Origin: Ptiloglossa arizonensis
Lineage: Eukaryota; Arthropoda; Insecta; Hymenoptera; Colletidae
DNA: 64,000 nucleotides
Reading direction: 5' to 3'
NCBI RefSeq assembly: GCF_051014685.1
Contig: NC_135061.1
Location: forward strand, 7,240,029-7,304,028
Positions 26,371 through 37,575 of this stretch are shown here, one piece after another. Under the pieces are notes generated by a model that saw nothing but the letters and a program-made list of their open reading frames with translations, ran no database searches and was not told the DNA's origin. The first letter of the stretch is position 1; the number at the start of each line of letters is the position of its first letter. Both the position numbers and the translations under genes were made by a program.

Positions 26371-27700
26371 AATTGTTAGTGATCGTAATAGCAATAAATA
26401 GTCTGTAGTAGGCGAGTCTGTAGGTATGTAAACAGCTTTTAGGTACGCGTAATTCCAGTTTATCGATAATTCAAACTCGCGTGCGCGCCACCCTCGCGTA
26501 ATTCGTGATTTGCATATCTGTTTGCCAAACACTGTACACGAGCGAGTTCGTGATTCGTCGGCGAACTTTTCCCTTTAAGAAACTCCTTACCGACGAAAAC
26601 CGAACGTTCTCGTTTCCGTTCGAACGATAAGTGTCGAATAGAAAATTGATTTCGGAAAGAACAAAGTGTCGCTTCCGGTGCTCGGTTCCTCCTTCGAAGA
26701 TTCGGAAAATCGAGTATCGCGAAGAGGTAGTTGCGAAAAGAACTTACAATTAGAACGTTCTCACGGTTTTAAAGAAATTTGCGACAATTGGGAGTTGATT
26801 TTGGACGAGGTTCGTTTAAGAGACATTATTAAGCGGTACGGTGAAAAATATTTCGAAATCTTCGAAAACTGTTTCTTATTCGGGAAAGAAACGCGTATAC
26901 GAGCCATAAAGGTAGTTCGTTCGAACGATGAATCGGAGAAACGGTATATCGATCAATACCTTGGAAATAATCACTCGATTAACGGACAAATACGCGATGT
27001 TTCAACGATTATAAATAATTCCCTCGAGTTCATAGTGTTCGTAGACGCGCGTTCGTTTCGAAGAGAAAGGAAAAGGATCATCGAGTCGTAGGTACACTTA
27101 CAATTAGAGATTCCAGTCGGTGATCGTGAATGGTTACTTCGGGAAGGGAATGGAGAAAAGATGTTTGGCTACGTTACGTTTTTAGACGAAATGGCCGCGA
27201 ATTTGTACGGGAATTCGCGATTACGTTTAACAAGTGCCTCGAGGATAACGATCGATCGGCAGGTACTGAAATTCTCAACGAATCAGCATGGATATACCGA
27301 AGGTTTCATTTCTCGCGGTCAGAGGAAAGAGAATTTTCTCGAATCGGAGTTTCTCTCCGCCGTCGTTGCTTTCGCGGTTTCATCGTGTAACGACGACGAT
27401 CGGTCGCCGCGTTCGATCGAAAGGAAAAACGATCCTATAAAATTAAGTCGCGCGGAAGGTGATGATTCGTTTCGTCCTTTCGGCGACGACGGGAGCCCGT
27501 TTCGATTCTTAAACGCGAACTTACACCATAGATTTCTGTTCGTTCTAACAAGGCATAGCAACTACGCTACTACGAGAAGAGAACAATTCCTTTTTCCATC
27601 ACTGAGAGACTCCGAACGGTCCTCGAACATCGACTACGAGCGTCGTTGCACGTTTGTTTTTCCACATTCTTCGTATAATCCGGGAGTTCCCCGGCGGATC

Positions 27701-27731
27701 GGTCGGTCGGTCGTTCGTTCGTTCGTTCGGC
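27701..27731. repeat. (TCGG)n/(TTCG)n microsatellite
   Basis: Short runs of TCGG and then GTTC units, all CpG-bearing. Confidence 0.8.
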
Positions 27732-27821
27732 GACGAACGAGCGATTATTCTTTGGTACCCGGTTAACGAAGGGAAATACGAGACGATTCCTAATTCGGTT
27801 TCCTTACACCGCTAAGATGGA

Positions 27822-27878
27822 TCGTCGTCATCGTCGTTGTCGTGGTCGTGGTCGTGGTCGTGGTCGTCGTCGTCGTTG
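27822..27878. repeat. (GTC)n/(GTGGTC)n microsatellite
   Basis: A run of GTC triplets contains four GTGGTC hexamers in its middle. It gives a valine repeat in one plus-strand frame. Confidence 0.9.
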
Positions 27879-28232
27879 TAATAATACGCTACGACTTCGT
27901 GATTCATCTTGCACCGTCGAGGAGGGAAAAAACGGAGACAGAGTGTTACGGGAGAGGAAGCGTCCGCAACGGTGATCATCGTCGCGTTTTAGATATGTTC
28001 TCGAGTCACGTGTATGCGTGTCCCGGATCTTAACGACGAAAGAACGCGGTGAGTGTGCATACGCAGCGATTTAGAGGTGAAACGAGGGTGCCAGTAGGAT
28101 AAAAGGTTGATCGGTCGCCGATAGACGATAGTTTCTCGCTGCCGGATCCAGGCTCCTCTCGGATGGCATCCCGGGACACTCTTCGACGAGCCCTGGTGTC
28201 TTCTAAACGGTACTTTCCGCGTTGTTGCTCCC

Positions 28233-28506
28233 TCAGCAATGATATGCATAGAAGAGTGAGGCCAGGAGCCAGAGAGTGCCGGTCCCGTAGGATCGGCTGC
28301 CCTCGACCCCGTTTCTACCGGGTCGTTTGCGTTTCGGCTTCGACTTGGCGCGTCGTTTTCGCGAGAAAATTGCGTTAGTCGCGTTCATCGGCGAGTCGAT
28401 GTTGCAGTAGCTCAAGTCGCAGCAGCTGATGCAGATCTGGAACAAAATACCGAATTTACTTCACCGGAAAGCGTGTCCCCCTTCTCTCCGCTCGTGTGCT
28501 TTCGTT

Positions 28507-28563
<57 letters not shown>

Positions 28564-31500
28564 GGCCAGGTACTCGGAAAAATTCGCTATTTCGCACCTG
28601 CTGCGTGTCCACCGGGATGCAACCGACCGATGCCGGACCGCATTCCTCGCTGCTCGCGCAGCTCTTGCTCACCTGAAATGTAATCGCGTTTCGTCGTCGA
28701 TCGTTTCCCGAGGCTTTCTTTTCGTAGACGCCGGTGGTTTGATCCGTGTGCGCTCATTCGTGCCTTCGTTCGCGATCTTTCGCGGGAGAATGGTTTTTCT
28801 GTACAAGTCTATGGGTAGGACTCGGGCTATTGATTTCCGTCGTCGTTAAAAGCTACGACGTTCGTCTCTATAATTCATGGACGTTCGATTCCCTCTACGT
28901 AGGATGTTCATTGGAACGATTGCCACGGATTCCGTGGCATCGGAGACGGGATTTTCGAAAGAAATAGCTCCAGCTATCGGACGGAACGGAATTCTCGTAG
29001 GGTTCGCGATTATTGTCTTGCCTCGATCGCGATTACGAGTTTCCTCGAATTCTCGTTTCGCGTGGGATTCACCCGTGGACCGAAAATTATACAGGGAATT
29101 GATTTCGAAGATTCTTACTACGGTGCTCGAGTCCCCTGCGATTGAAGTCGAGGAGCTTCTCTTTACAGTTTTTACTCCAAAAACGATGACGCTCGACGCG
29201 AAGCTTTGCTCCTTTCGCGTCATCTGTCGCTCTTCCCACGAGTAGTGTACGGTATCCGAGCATTAATTAACCGAACAACGAGCGGGCCTAGTCGCGAGTG
29301 AAAAGCTCACAGTGTGGGAAATTTAATCGATCACGATGTTCATAATCGAAAGAATTCTGGATAGTGCTTAGTCGCGGAGCTCTTAAGGGATTCTGCAGCG
29401 TCAACCTTCCGGCGTAAATTCGCTTCCGGAACTTCGTCCATTAACAAACACGGAAATCGATAAATGCATTTAACGCGTGACGGCTATTAGCGTGACGGGA
29501 CGAAATCAGCGATTGATTTTCATCAGTCGCGCGTGCACCATGCGTGCGACGGTTCGGCGATGCACGTCGACCGTGTTGATTTTATCGCAACGACCTAACA
29601 CGATTAAATTCAGCCGTGAAACGAGGCGAGCACGAAGGAACGCGAGCATCGTATCAGCCTGGAACGCAGATTCTGCTCGACCCTTTCCTCTCCTCTTTAA
29701 GTCTCACTGTGAACGTGAGATTGAAAAACTCGAGGAATACCCGAAATTCTCCAATGTACACGGTGCTCCAATTTTCGTCGCCACCTCAATTATCTTCGTT
29801 ATTTTAACTAACGGTAAAGAATCGATAATGTTGCTTGTAGTCGTAACAACTTCATTCGTTGTTTCTCTTCGATGTTTTCGATGAACAATTTTTTTTATCA
29901 TTTGTAAAACTACCAAGAAATGATAGGGCCAACGATACGAGTTTTCGTTAATTAATTTGGAAAGGGGAACATAAATAAATTTTAGTTCGAGTAGTTTTTT
30001 ACGGTCCACTGTAACGTTTCGCTGATCACTTGCTATTAATTCAAATGTTCGAAGTTACTTTTAATAGCTAATAGGAATTCAAAGGCTTTTAAACACATTT
30101 GATTTATCGACCGACGGTTAACAACTTTAGTTTTAACGTATTCCTGTAAAAAAATCCAGCGTTGTTAGATCCGCAGATGTGAGTGACCACGCTACGAAAC
30201 CTCCATGACCGATTCAACGACAGGGAAAATGTGTGCCAAGAAAATTTTGTACTTCACGATTATTACGAGCCATTCTGAATCATAATAATACCGTAGTAGT
30301 TGTCGTCCAGCCAAATCTATATTTCCAAAAAGTTTTGGTAGAGAATTTTCGATAAAATTGTAGTATCTACTTCCTGTTACCATTCCTTCGAATTAATACG
30401 GTTCCATGATATATCTACAGTAAATTCCAGCCGTTAGAGTGTTACTTATCGTGGTCAAAAATGATTTTCAAACAATTGTATCAATTTGATTTCTCTCTTT
30501 TCGAAAAGGAGATTCTATCGGAAAATAAAACATAGGAGAAGAAATATTGCTCGGATCCTCTAATTATTTGCGATGAATAATATACCATATGCTATTTGAA
30601 AAACTGTAAGTAACTTTAAAATTACTTTGTACCCCTACCTAGCAATTTTTGTTCTTAAACTTCCGGATGTTTCTTTCGAAGTTCTTTAACCAATCGAAAA
30701 TTATTTTCAAAATTCTACTCGTTTCAAAAATATGCACATTCGATTAAAAAACTTAGTTTGCAAAATTTCTATTAGTTATCGATCGAGGGAAAGTCTACAC
30801 AAACTGTGGATGCTGTCTATACAAATTGTAAAAGGCTTGTTACGACTACAGCCAACGAATTATCGATTTTACTACAATGAGCTTTATTCTTTTTAACTTT
30901 AATAGTAAAAAGTGTTGCTCGTTAAAGTTGCATTACTTCGAGGGAGATGTAATATGGTGGTAATAGTACTAATAATTTATGGGTAGAAAAATAAAAAGGT
31001 TTTAAGGGAAAATTTGCTTTTTCGAATGATAAATTCAATCTTTCGTGACACACTTTAATAGAACAATGAATTTTGAGAGCAAAAGAAAATATTAAAGTAT
31101 ATCTATTGTAAAAGTAATAGTTTTCGAAATATTCAGTTATTAATATGTTAGAATTGTAATCTTTGAACTAGTATTTAAGGAATTGCTGACGCGTCATGAA
31201 CGCTGCTTTAGAAGCTGAATATCTCAGAAGTTATTAGTTTCAGAGAAGATGTACTTTAATACTTTTAATCTCAAACTTAATTGTTCTCTTTTATTTAAAA
31301 TAGCGAAGATTTTTGAGACGGGCAGAGGTATTAGATCACTCTCTACAGAGTGTTTCAAAATTAAACAATTACAAAGTGGCAAATGGTCTGCTATTAAAAA
31401 TAAGATAGAAATAAAAAGTTATAAGAAGGATATTGAATACGACGAAAGCAATAAAGGTTTGATTTCTTTACATAATCGTTGTACGTCCTGTGTTCTAATC

Positions 31501-34500
31501 GATACAAGACTGATGTCGTTGAAAAATTGTGTTTAATCTTTTTTTTTATTACTTCTTCATAAAGAATTATTCAGTTCATGCTTACATAACATTTTTATCT
31601 TATATTTGCTCTTAGAACGCATTGGCACAGTTTGATTATTGAACTTGGAAACTTCCTGCGTATGTTCAACTACTTCTCAGGGTATTGTAGATTCGAGGAA
31701 ATTGTTTCATTCGGAATTGAACGATAGTAGAATTAAATCTTCTCATTTTATCGGAGATAATTAAATGTCAATTTGAATGTGCTTCTGTTGAACCACCTAC
31801 AAAATATATATTTAAATATCGGTGATCTACATATACTGAGCATAGGTATTTAGAATGTGGTAAGATCCGGGAAGATGCACTTAAGTCGTCTACGAATTAA
31901 GATCTGACAACGGTTCAAGGTTTCTCTTTCAATCCACAATTTTTGTCGTATCTTCGATCATCTGAGAAATAATTAAACAGGACATACCGTACAATTAGGG
32001 GAATTGTTCATCGATAATTAATCGATCTTCAATTACGTGTTCTCGTAAAATGACGAAAGAAACGAAGCAGAGTTTGCGTTCCAATTCGTTGCAAGGAGGT
32101 ATCGAGACGGGATATCGGGCTACGGTTCTAAATATTTCTTGGCAACGAGGTAGCTTATCGTGCCGTTTTCTCCGCCTCGATCGTAGGGTCAAGTGTGGAG
32201 AAAAAATTTGCTTGCCAAGACGCTGTTTCCTTTGCTGTCCAAAATGTGCAGCGATCTGCAGAAGTCTCGGCCACCCGCCGGACACGGTGTGTCTATCGCC
32301 CATTCGTTGCACATCTGCGGACATAGACAGAGAAAAAGAAATAGGCGCCGGTTAGTAGCTATTTATGCAAGTGGGCGATTAACTTCGATGATAATTTACA
32401 ATTCGCGCGATCGCCAGACTCGCGATAACGATAGGACTAACTTCGTAAACTATTAATACTGTTTCAGCAGTACTAAATTTATATAATACGAACATACAAT
32501 TGTCGAATATTTCTACGTGTACATTAGTGTAATACGCATAAAATGTTCCATTCTCTGTCTCAATTTCCAAAATAATAATGAACAAATTAGTCACGATTAT
32601 TCTACAATTAAGATTAATAGGTACAATCGAATTTCAAAATCACCATTGCGAAGTAAAGACAGAATACACTGTGCAGTTTGTTACGCGGTTGTTAAATATA
32701 TTGAATTTCTCTTTTAAGAACGATAAATTATAAGCTTCATATCCATACTTCTCGAGTAAATAATTTTAACCTTTTGCCCTTTTAATTTATTTCTGTCGTA
32801 CCAAGGACGAAAGTAGAGACAAATTATTGTCAATAATTTTATCGTTTATTCTAATTTTTCACACAAACTATTATTTCCTCTGATCGTTGTATCGAATTGT
32901 TTGAATATCATCGATTCGTAATTGTATCGGTCCTATCGTAGCTCGTGAATTCTTACGTAGAGTATCGGTCAAAGAAAAAAAGAATCTGATGAACAAGGTT
33001 CGTTAAAGAGGAGAAAAATTTAAAGCTACGTACTTTGCTGAGACTAGATCAAGTGAACGAACCGTCAAGTTCCGAAAATCCTACGGGTAAAGCGCAACTG
33101 GAAACTCGTTTCTTCCAGTCGAATGCTCGCGACAACTGTATCGTCGCTGCAAACTTCCCGACGTTGCACGGGGTATCGAAACTTAAGGAATGAAGGGGGC
33201 CAAAGAAAAAGGTAAAAAGTTGCCGGGGTAACGATAGACCAGATAAATTCCCGGGCGAATGCTATTCGTTCGAACGCGACTAGTCGGGTTTCCGTCCGTG
33301 CTGGCTGGAAGAATCGCCAGATGGACAGATATTGGATGGCGACGGGGCTAATCCGACGTCATATACGAGTACATTAATGCTGATACGTATCACTTCCCAA
33401 ACATCCTGTTACAATACCAAACTGGTATCAAAGCGATCGTTATCGCCGGTTTAGTTGCTGATTTGTTAACCATTTGTGAATCGATTTAAAACAAATAGCG
33501 GTTTCAATTGATATTGAAAAATCAAGAAATGGCGAAGCTATATAGGTGCGAAGAAAAAGATCGGTCTTGAACAGAGTTGCAAATCATATTGGGTGATACG
33601 TTCCGGTCGGTTTTTCTAAGATTCTTACTCGTTGTATTATATTCCTCTTAATTCGGGTCTGATATTTCTCCTTACGATGGTCCTTCGTAATGATGGGATT
33701 TAAACGATCTCAAGGTATTTTGATACTCGAGCAGCGAAGCTCAAGTCTCGAAACGGTTTGCAAGATCCGATGGAATTCGTCTTGAAAATGTTGTAATTTC
33801 CTGGGAGTCTCGAATGTTTTCAAAGCCATGAATTTCTCGAATAATGTAAGAGCTACGGGGTTACAGAGGGTTAAGGAGCTAATGAAAAGTACAAAAGATG
33901 TACAAGGAATTTGGAAACGGCATTTTATTGGCAATGTTATCTTTCGATCGAAGCAAATAGATTAGTTGTGTAACATAAATTCGAGCACATACTTCAGTGT
34001 CACAACGGTAATAACAAAACTTGAACGTTCTGGAGACAACGAAGACTCCCAGAAATTTCGAAACATTTAAGACTTTCAAGAATTTCAATACTATTCTAGT
34101 TCACAAACTGGTTCGAAACTTTATATTCTGCAATTTACGATTAAAAGTATTAAAGTTTCATCGCTGTTTCTTGATCTTGCAATTAGTGTTCATACGCAAT
34201 AGCCATCAACTGGCTAAATAATATATTATTTCGATGGATGGTTTAGAAAAAAATTGGAAGCAAAGTGACTAAAACTGCGATATATTTTAGGTTACTTTAA
34301 TGTATCGGAATTAGCTCTGTCAGCGACCTTAAAAAAAAGAGTTAGTAAAGTATTATATTATTAGTACTCGTCTGACCATAGACAGGGGTTAATTCTACTT
34401 GTCTGGTCATAGGCGGGGTTAATCTCTACTTGTCTGACCACAGACTGGTTAATTCTACTTGTCTGGTCATAGACGGGGCTAATTCTACTTGTCCGACCAC

Positions 34501-37500
34501 AGGCGGGCAATTCTACTTTTCCGATCGTAGACGGGGTTCGTACTACTTGTCTGACCGCGGACGAGGTTCATACTACTTGTCCGACCGGAATATATAAGTG
34601 CGTTGAAACTTATAAGATAAGAAAAATCTAAGACAATGGATATAGTTTGCAGTAGAGATCTCACGTAATATAGATCTCACGAAGATCCGTAAATATTTAA
34701 ACAAACCATCGATTTACTTCATTTTTATTTCAGTAGATAAAAGTTTAATATCAGAAGAGTCTTTCTATGAATTTAGATGTGGAAAGTTCTACTGTACTCA
34801 CGCGTGGTAATTCAGTGTCGCGTATTGTAGTTGAATTTTTGAATGAACGAAGGCACCACTGTATAACCAGGCCATTATTTTGCGTTTACATCGTTTCAAA
34901 ATTAAAGAAACAATAGTACAATACTCAAAATGTCCATTTCGCACCTTAGCACACGTTACGATTAAACATTGAACCTCGTTGAAATATATCATACCTTGTT
35001 CGAATAATTCCATAACTTTGAATCCATTTTGTATTCTTTCCAACAAATTATGAACGTTGTTGATTTCCGAGGTATACGTAATATATTTTAAATCTATGAA
35101 TCTATAGTAAAAAAAAAAGAAATACCCGCAAGTAAAGATTCTACGAATTCGAGTCACGAGATATAGAGGCAGTCTGGACTTGTACAATGTGAAAAGTGTT
35201 CCTGGTACAGACGACGTGCTTCACTTTCATTGCCATCCGCTCGGGCATACATTAAATGCATGTCCGCCATTTCAGCATAAGTGCAGGTAGACATTGCTTC
35301 AATTTAAGAGCACCGCTAAATCGATGAGAAGCAAATCCAGGCTGCATAATATTTTGCTTCACAGATACCGAGATTTTTCGTAAACTTTAGATTCGATCAA
35401 TAGGTAGGTGTATCGACACAAAAAACGAATACGTCGAGTATGTCTTTAGCGATGAATTACGTTTCGTTTGAAATAAACAAACATTTAATTCGAAATATTT
35501 ATTCGTGGTCTCGGCGGTTCCTTTTATGTTATAGCTAAGATAGAGAAATGAAAAAAATGTCCAATTTTCACGTTTCGTCGAAAAGAAAATTGTATTAAAA
35601 TCGGACTCACAAATTAGGGTAATTTCCTTGTAATATAACCGTGTATAGAGTTTGTACCGACACGAAAGCAACGATTCAGACGCGCCACTGTTGACAGTAT
35701 CAAAACAGGCCTCAGTCTCGTCGGTAGATATTGGCAATTCCCTCGCGACTACTGGAGCGGCGAAAAGTTAAAGGAAGGGCGCGGGGATGGGTGACTAGGG
35801 AAGCTGGGCCAAACACGGAAGCAGAGTTTGTGAAAATAAGCGAAGATCGATGGCGAAACGATCTTCGAGGGTAAACGAAATTGCGACTGGACTCGGCACG
35901 ATACAAGCATTACGGACTCTTAAGAGAGCGTTTAATGGACTCGTCGATACCTGGTTATCGCTGACGTTGACGCAAGTGTAGCACGTTAGACCTGCAACAC
36001 AACAGAGGGGCGTTGGAGTGAGTAATAGTGTTGCAGAGACGCCCGGCCAGGCTCAAGTACGAGACAAAGGGCGGAGAGTGGTAACAATTAAACACGCTTA
36101 GGTGTTCGTTCGATATAATTCCGCGCGCGGTACACTTAACGTCCGGAGGAAAATGGATTGTCCCGTCGAATAGAACTCACAACGGCGTCGGATCGCGCGA
36201 CAAAGCGTTACTTCTCGGAATGCATCGTTAACCGGAGCCACGCGAGGTACATTGTGTCTTGGTCCGGCGTCGTAATTAATACTTTCGACGCTGAAATTGA
36301 AGTAGTTCCCGGTCGCTTTGCGCTACGGAGCGAGCTGACAGCTACCTCGCTATAAGTGTTTCCTTTGTCACAACTCTGAAACGAAATAGATGCTGTTCCC
36401 GAGGTCTATTAGGTCGGTGCACACGAAAGGTCGTATTTTATTTTCAATCGAGCGTCAAAGACGCGTCGCGTCTTTGAAACTCTACACGTTTTATCGAAAC
36501 AAGTTTCGCGCGATTTTTAACATTTTTTTCCCCAACGATCGAATAACCTCGTTACAGAGGAACTACCAAAGGTGGATAGCTCCTCGGTTGCTGGGTTTTT
36601 GTCGGCGTTTCCTCTTTGGAGCAACCAAAGTGGGTACTTTCTGGAGAAACGATTGAAACGAGATGGTCGGGGCATCGACGGTTCGAATTTTGTTCATTTT
36701 GTAGTTTCCGAGTAGTACGAACTTGGAAAAAGTATTATCGATCGAGTTGATTCGAACGCCAAAGGAAATCTGGAGAAACCTACTTGTCCATCCTTTTCGC
36801 TTTGTCAATTCTCGAATCGCTCGCGGACCCTGTATACCGATTGTGCGAAAATAGGATACATTGTTCGTTGGTGTTGTCGGTAACGCAAAGATCCGAGCTT
36901 CGGAGAAACGACATTTCGTACGCAACAACCTAATAACGAAGAGGACATAAAAGCGAGTCGTCCTATTTCGCGGAGTGCAGAGCACGGGATTACGTGGGAA
37001 CCATTTTACAGTAGCTCGAGCGTATCCTCGCGCATCTCGCGGTTACGTGCTGCCTCGACGAAAGACCGGTGCGGTGCTCGGTTTAAACGAGACTTTAACT
37101 ACTTATCGGGGTCGACGTTTTAAGAAGCTTGGCAACGAAATGGTCGGCGATATTTCAGAACAATATGTTACAGGCACGGTGTGTAGATCATAGAATGATT
37201 TGTGGGGACACGACGGAGGAAAGAAGAAGAAGGAGGTGAAGTGGCCAGCGAGATCTGTAAGCTGTAGAAGGCAGGGGAGAAGGATTAGTGGAGCTCAATT
37301 GCAGGATTCGAGGGGGCTCGGATAAGCTACTCGAGTTACTACGGAGTAAATCATAGATCTGTTTGCCTCCTTCCGCCCTTTCTCGACCCCTTCTTCCCTT
37401 CTTCTCTCTTTCTCCGACACCAATACCCACGGTAGATGTCTTCCTCGTCCGTGGTGACTCCCTTCAGCCCGTCCTTTTGCTTCGTCTCCTCCTTCCCGTT

Positions 37501-37575
37501 TCCGTTTCCGGAGAGGACGTTTCTGCCGCAAGTTTCCGCAGCCAGGAGCAGGCCGACCATCATCCACGTGATCAT
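28233..37575 (-). CDS. LYPD6-like Ly6/uPAR (three-finger) GPI-anchored protein
   Basis: Secreted, probably GPI-anchored LU-domain protein; vertebrate LYPD6/LYPD6B modulate nicotinic acetylcholine receptors and Wnt/LRP6 signalling. Five exons join in phase: 37431-37575, 35951-35991, 32216-32314, 28598-28672 and 28233-28436, giving 187 aa. Residues 1-17 form a signal peptide (MITWMMVGLLLAAETCG), followed by a charged linker to about 48. The LU domain runs from about 50 to 132 with 12 cysteines at 52, 55, 64, 73, 81, 100, 106, 113, 122, 125, 126 and 131, the LYPD6 pattern. MCNEWAIDTPCP, KGNSVLVSKSC and ICISCC plus YCN align with LYPD6 landmarks. NxT/S sequons are at 57 and 138; the second matches the LYPD6 position. 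The tail TLWLLASLFYAY fits a GPI signal, though it is short. Exon 3 best ends at a GC donor (TTG followed by GCAAGC); a weak GT donor 6 nt earlier would drop two residues. Introns are 1439, 3636, 3543 and 161 nt. Intron 2 holds a transposase relict and a minisatellite. I saw no other gene in the introns. The insect gene name is not known to me. Confidence 0.88.
28509..28561. repeat. (AG)n microsatellite in intron 4 of the LYPD6-like gene
   Basis: Fifty-three bases of uninterrupted AG on the plus strand, which is CU on the transcript. It fills a third of the 161-nt intron, starting 36 nt after the donor and ending 72 nt before the acceptor. Confidence 0.97.
34366..34588. repeat. Minisatellite with 28-31 bp units
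   Basis: Seven full units and a partial eighth, each starting CTTGTCTG or a close variant and ending in TTAATTCTA or TTCATACTA. Units 1 and 3 carry TGACCA in their core, while units 2 and 4 carry TGGTCA, its reverse complement, at the same place. Later units decay to CGACCA, CGATCG and TGACCG. It lies in intron 2 of the LYPD6-like gene. Confidence 0.92.
34798..35294 (-). pseudogene. DDE transposase relict with DUF4817 N-terminus
   Basis: On the minus strand ATG at 35294 opens 46 codons, MSTCTYAEMADMHLMYARAD onward, matching the DUF4817 helix-turn-helix pattern (EyadMhLvYgea.gN..eA.rlY.erF). The homology continues in another frame as TRIRRIFTCG, so a frameshift separates them. The frame ending at 34798 then jumps to transposase C-terminal features (DLKYITYTSEINNVHNLLERI, and NGHFEYCTIV resembling NGGHFEHL). 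The catalytic DDE core is deleted. It sits in intron 2 of the LYPD6-like gene in the same orientation. Confidence 0.75.

Larger units (their letters stand above)
24661..28232. other. Spacer between NMT and the LYPD6-like gene
   Basis: The left part (24.7-26.4 kb) is very AT-rich, with many palindromic TAAT/ATTA strings at 25310-25510, a diverged duplication at 25775-26125 and a TA/TTTA microsatellite. The right part (26.5-28.2 kb) is CpG-rich and has long frames on the plus strand, including 141 codons ending at 27091. That frame has no internal ATG and no domain and is not called. It also contains the 3' flank of the LYPD6-like gene; no AATAAA was seen in the first 450 bases after its stop. 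Confidence 0.55.

Noticed and set aside
26666..27091. 141-codon plus-strand frame with balanced composition
   Set aside because: No ATG anywhere in the frame, no recognisable domain, no acceptor evident. An internal exon cannot be excluded but is unsupported.
27161..27766. 201-codon plus-strand frame
   Set aside because: Ends in simple repeats, arginine/serine-rich, no homology recognised.
28877..29245. 122-codon plus-strand frame beginning with ATG
   Set aside because: Lies antisense in intron 3 of the LYPD6-like gene with no recognisable family and no promoter evidence.
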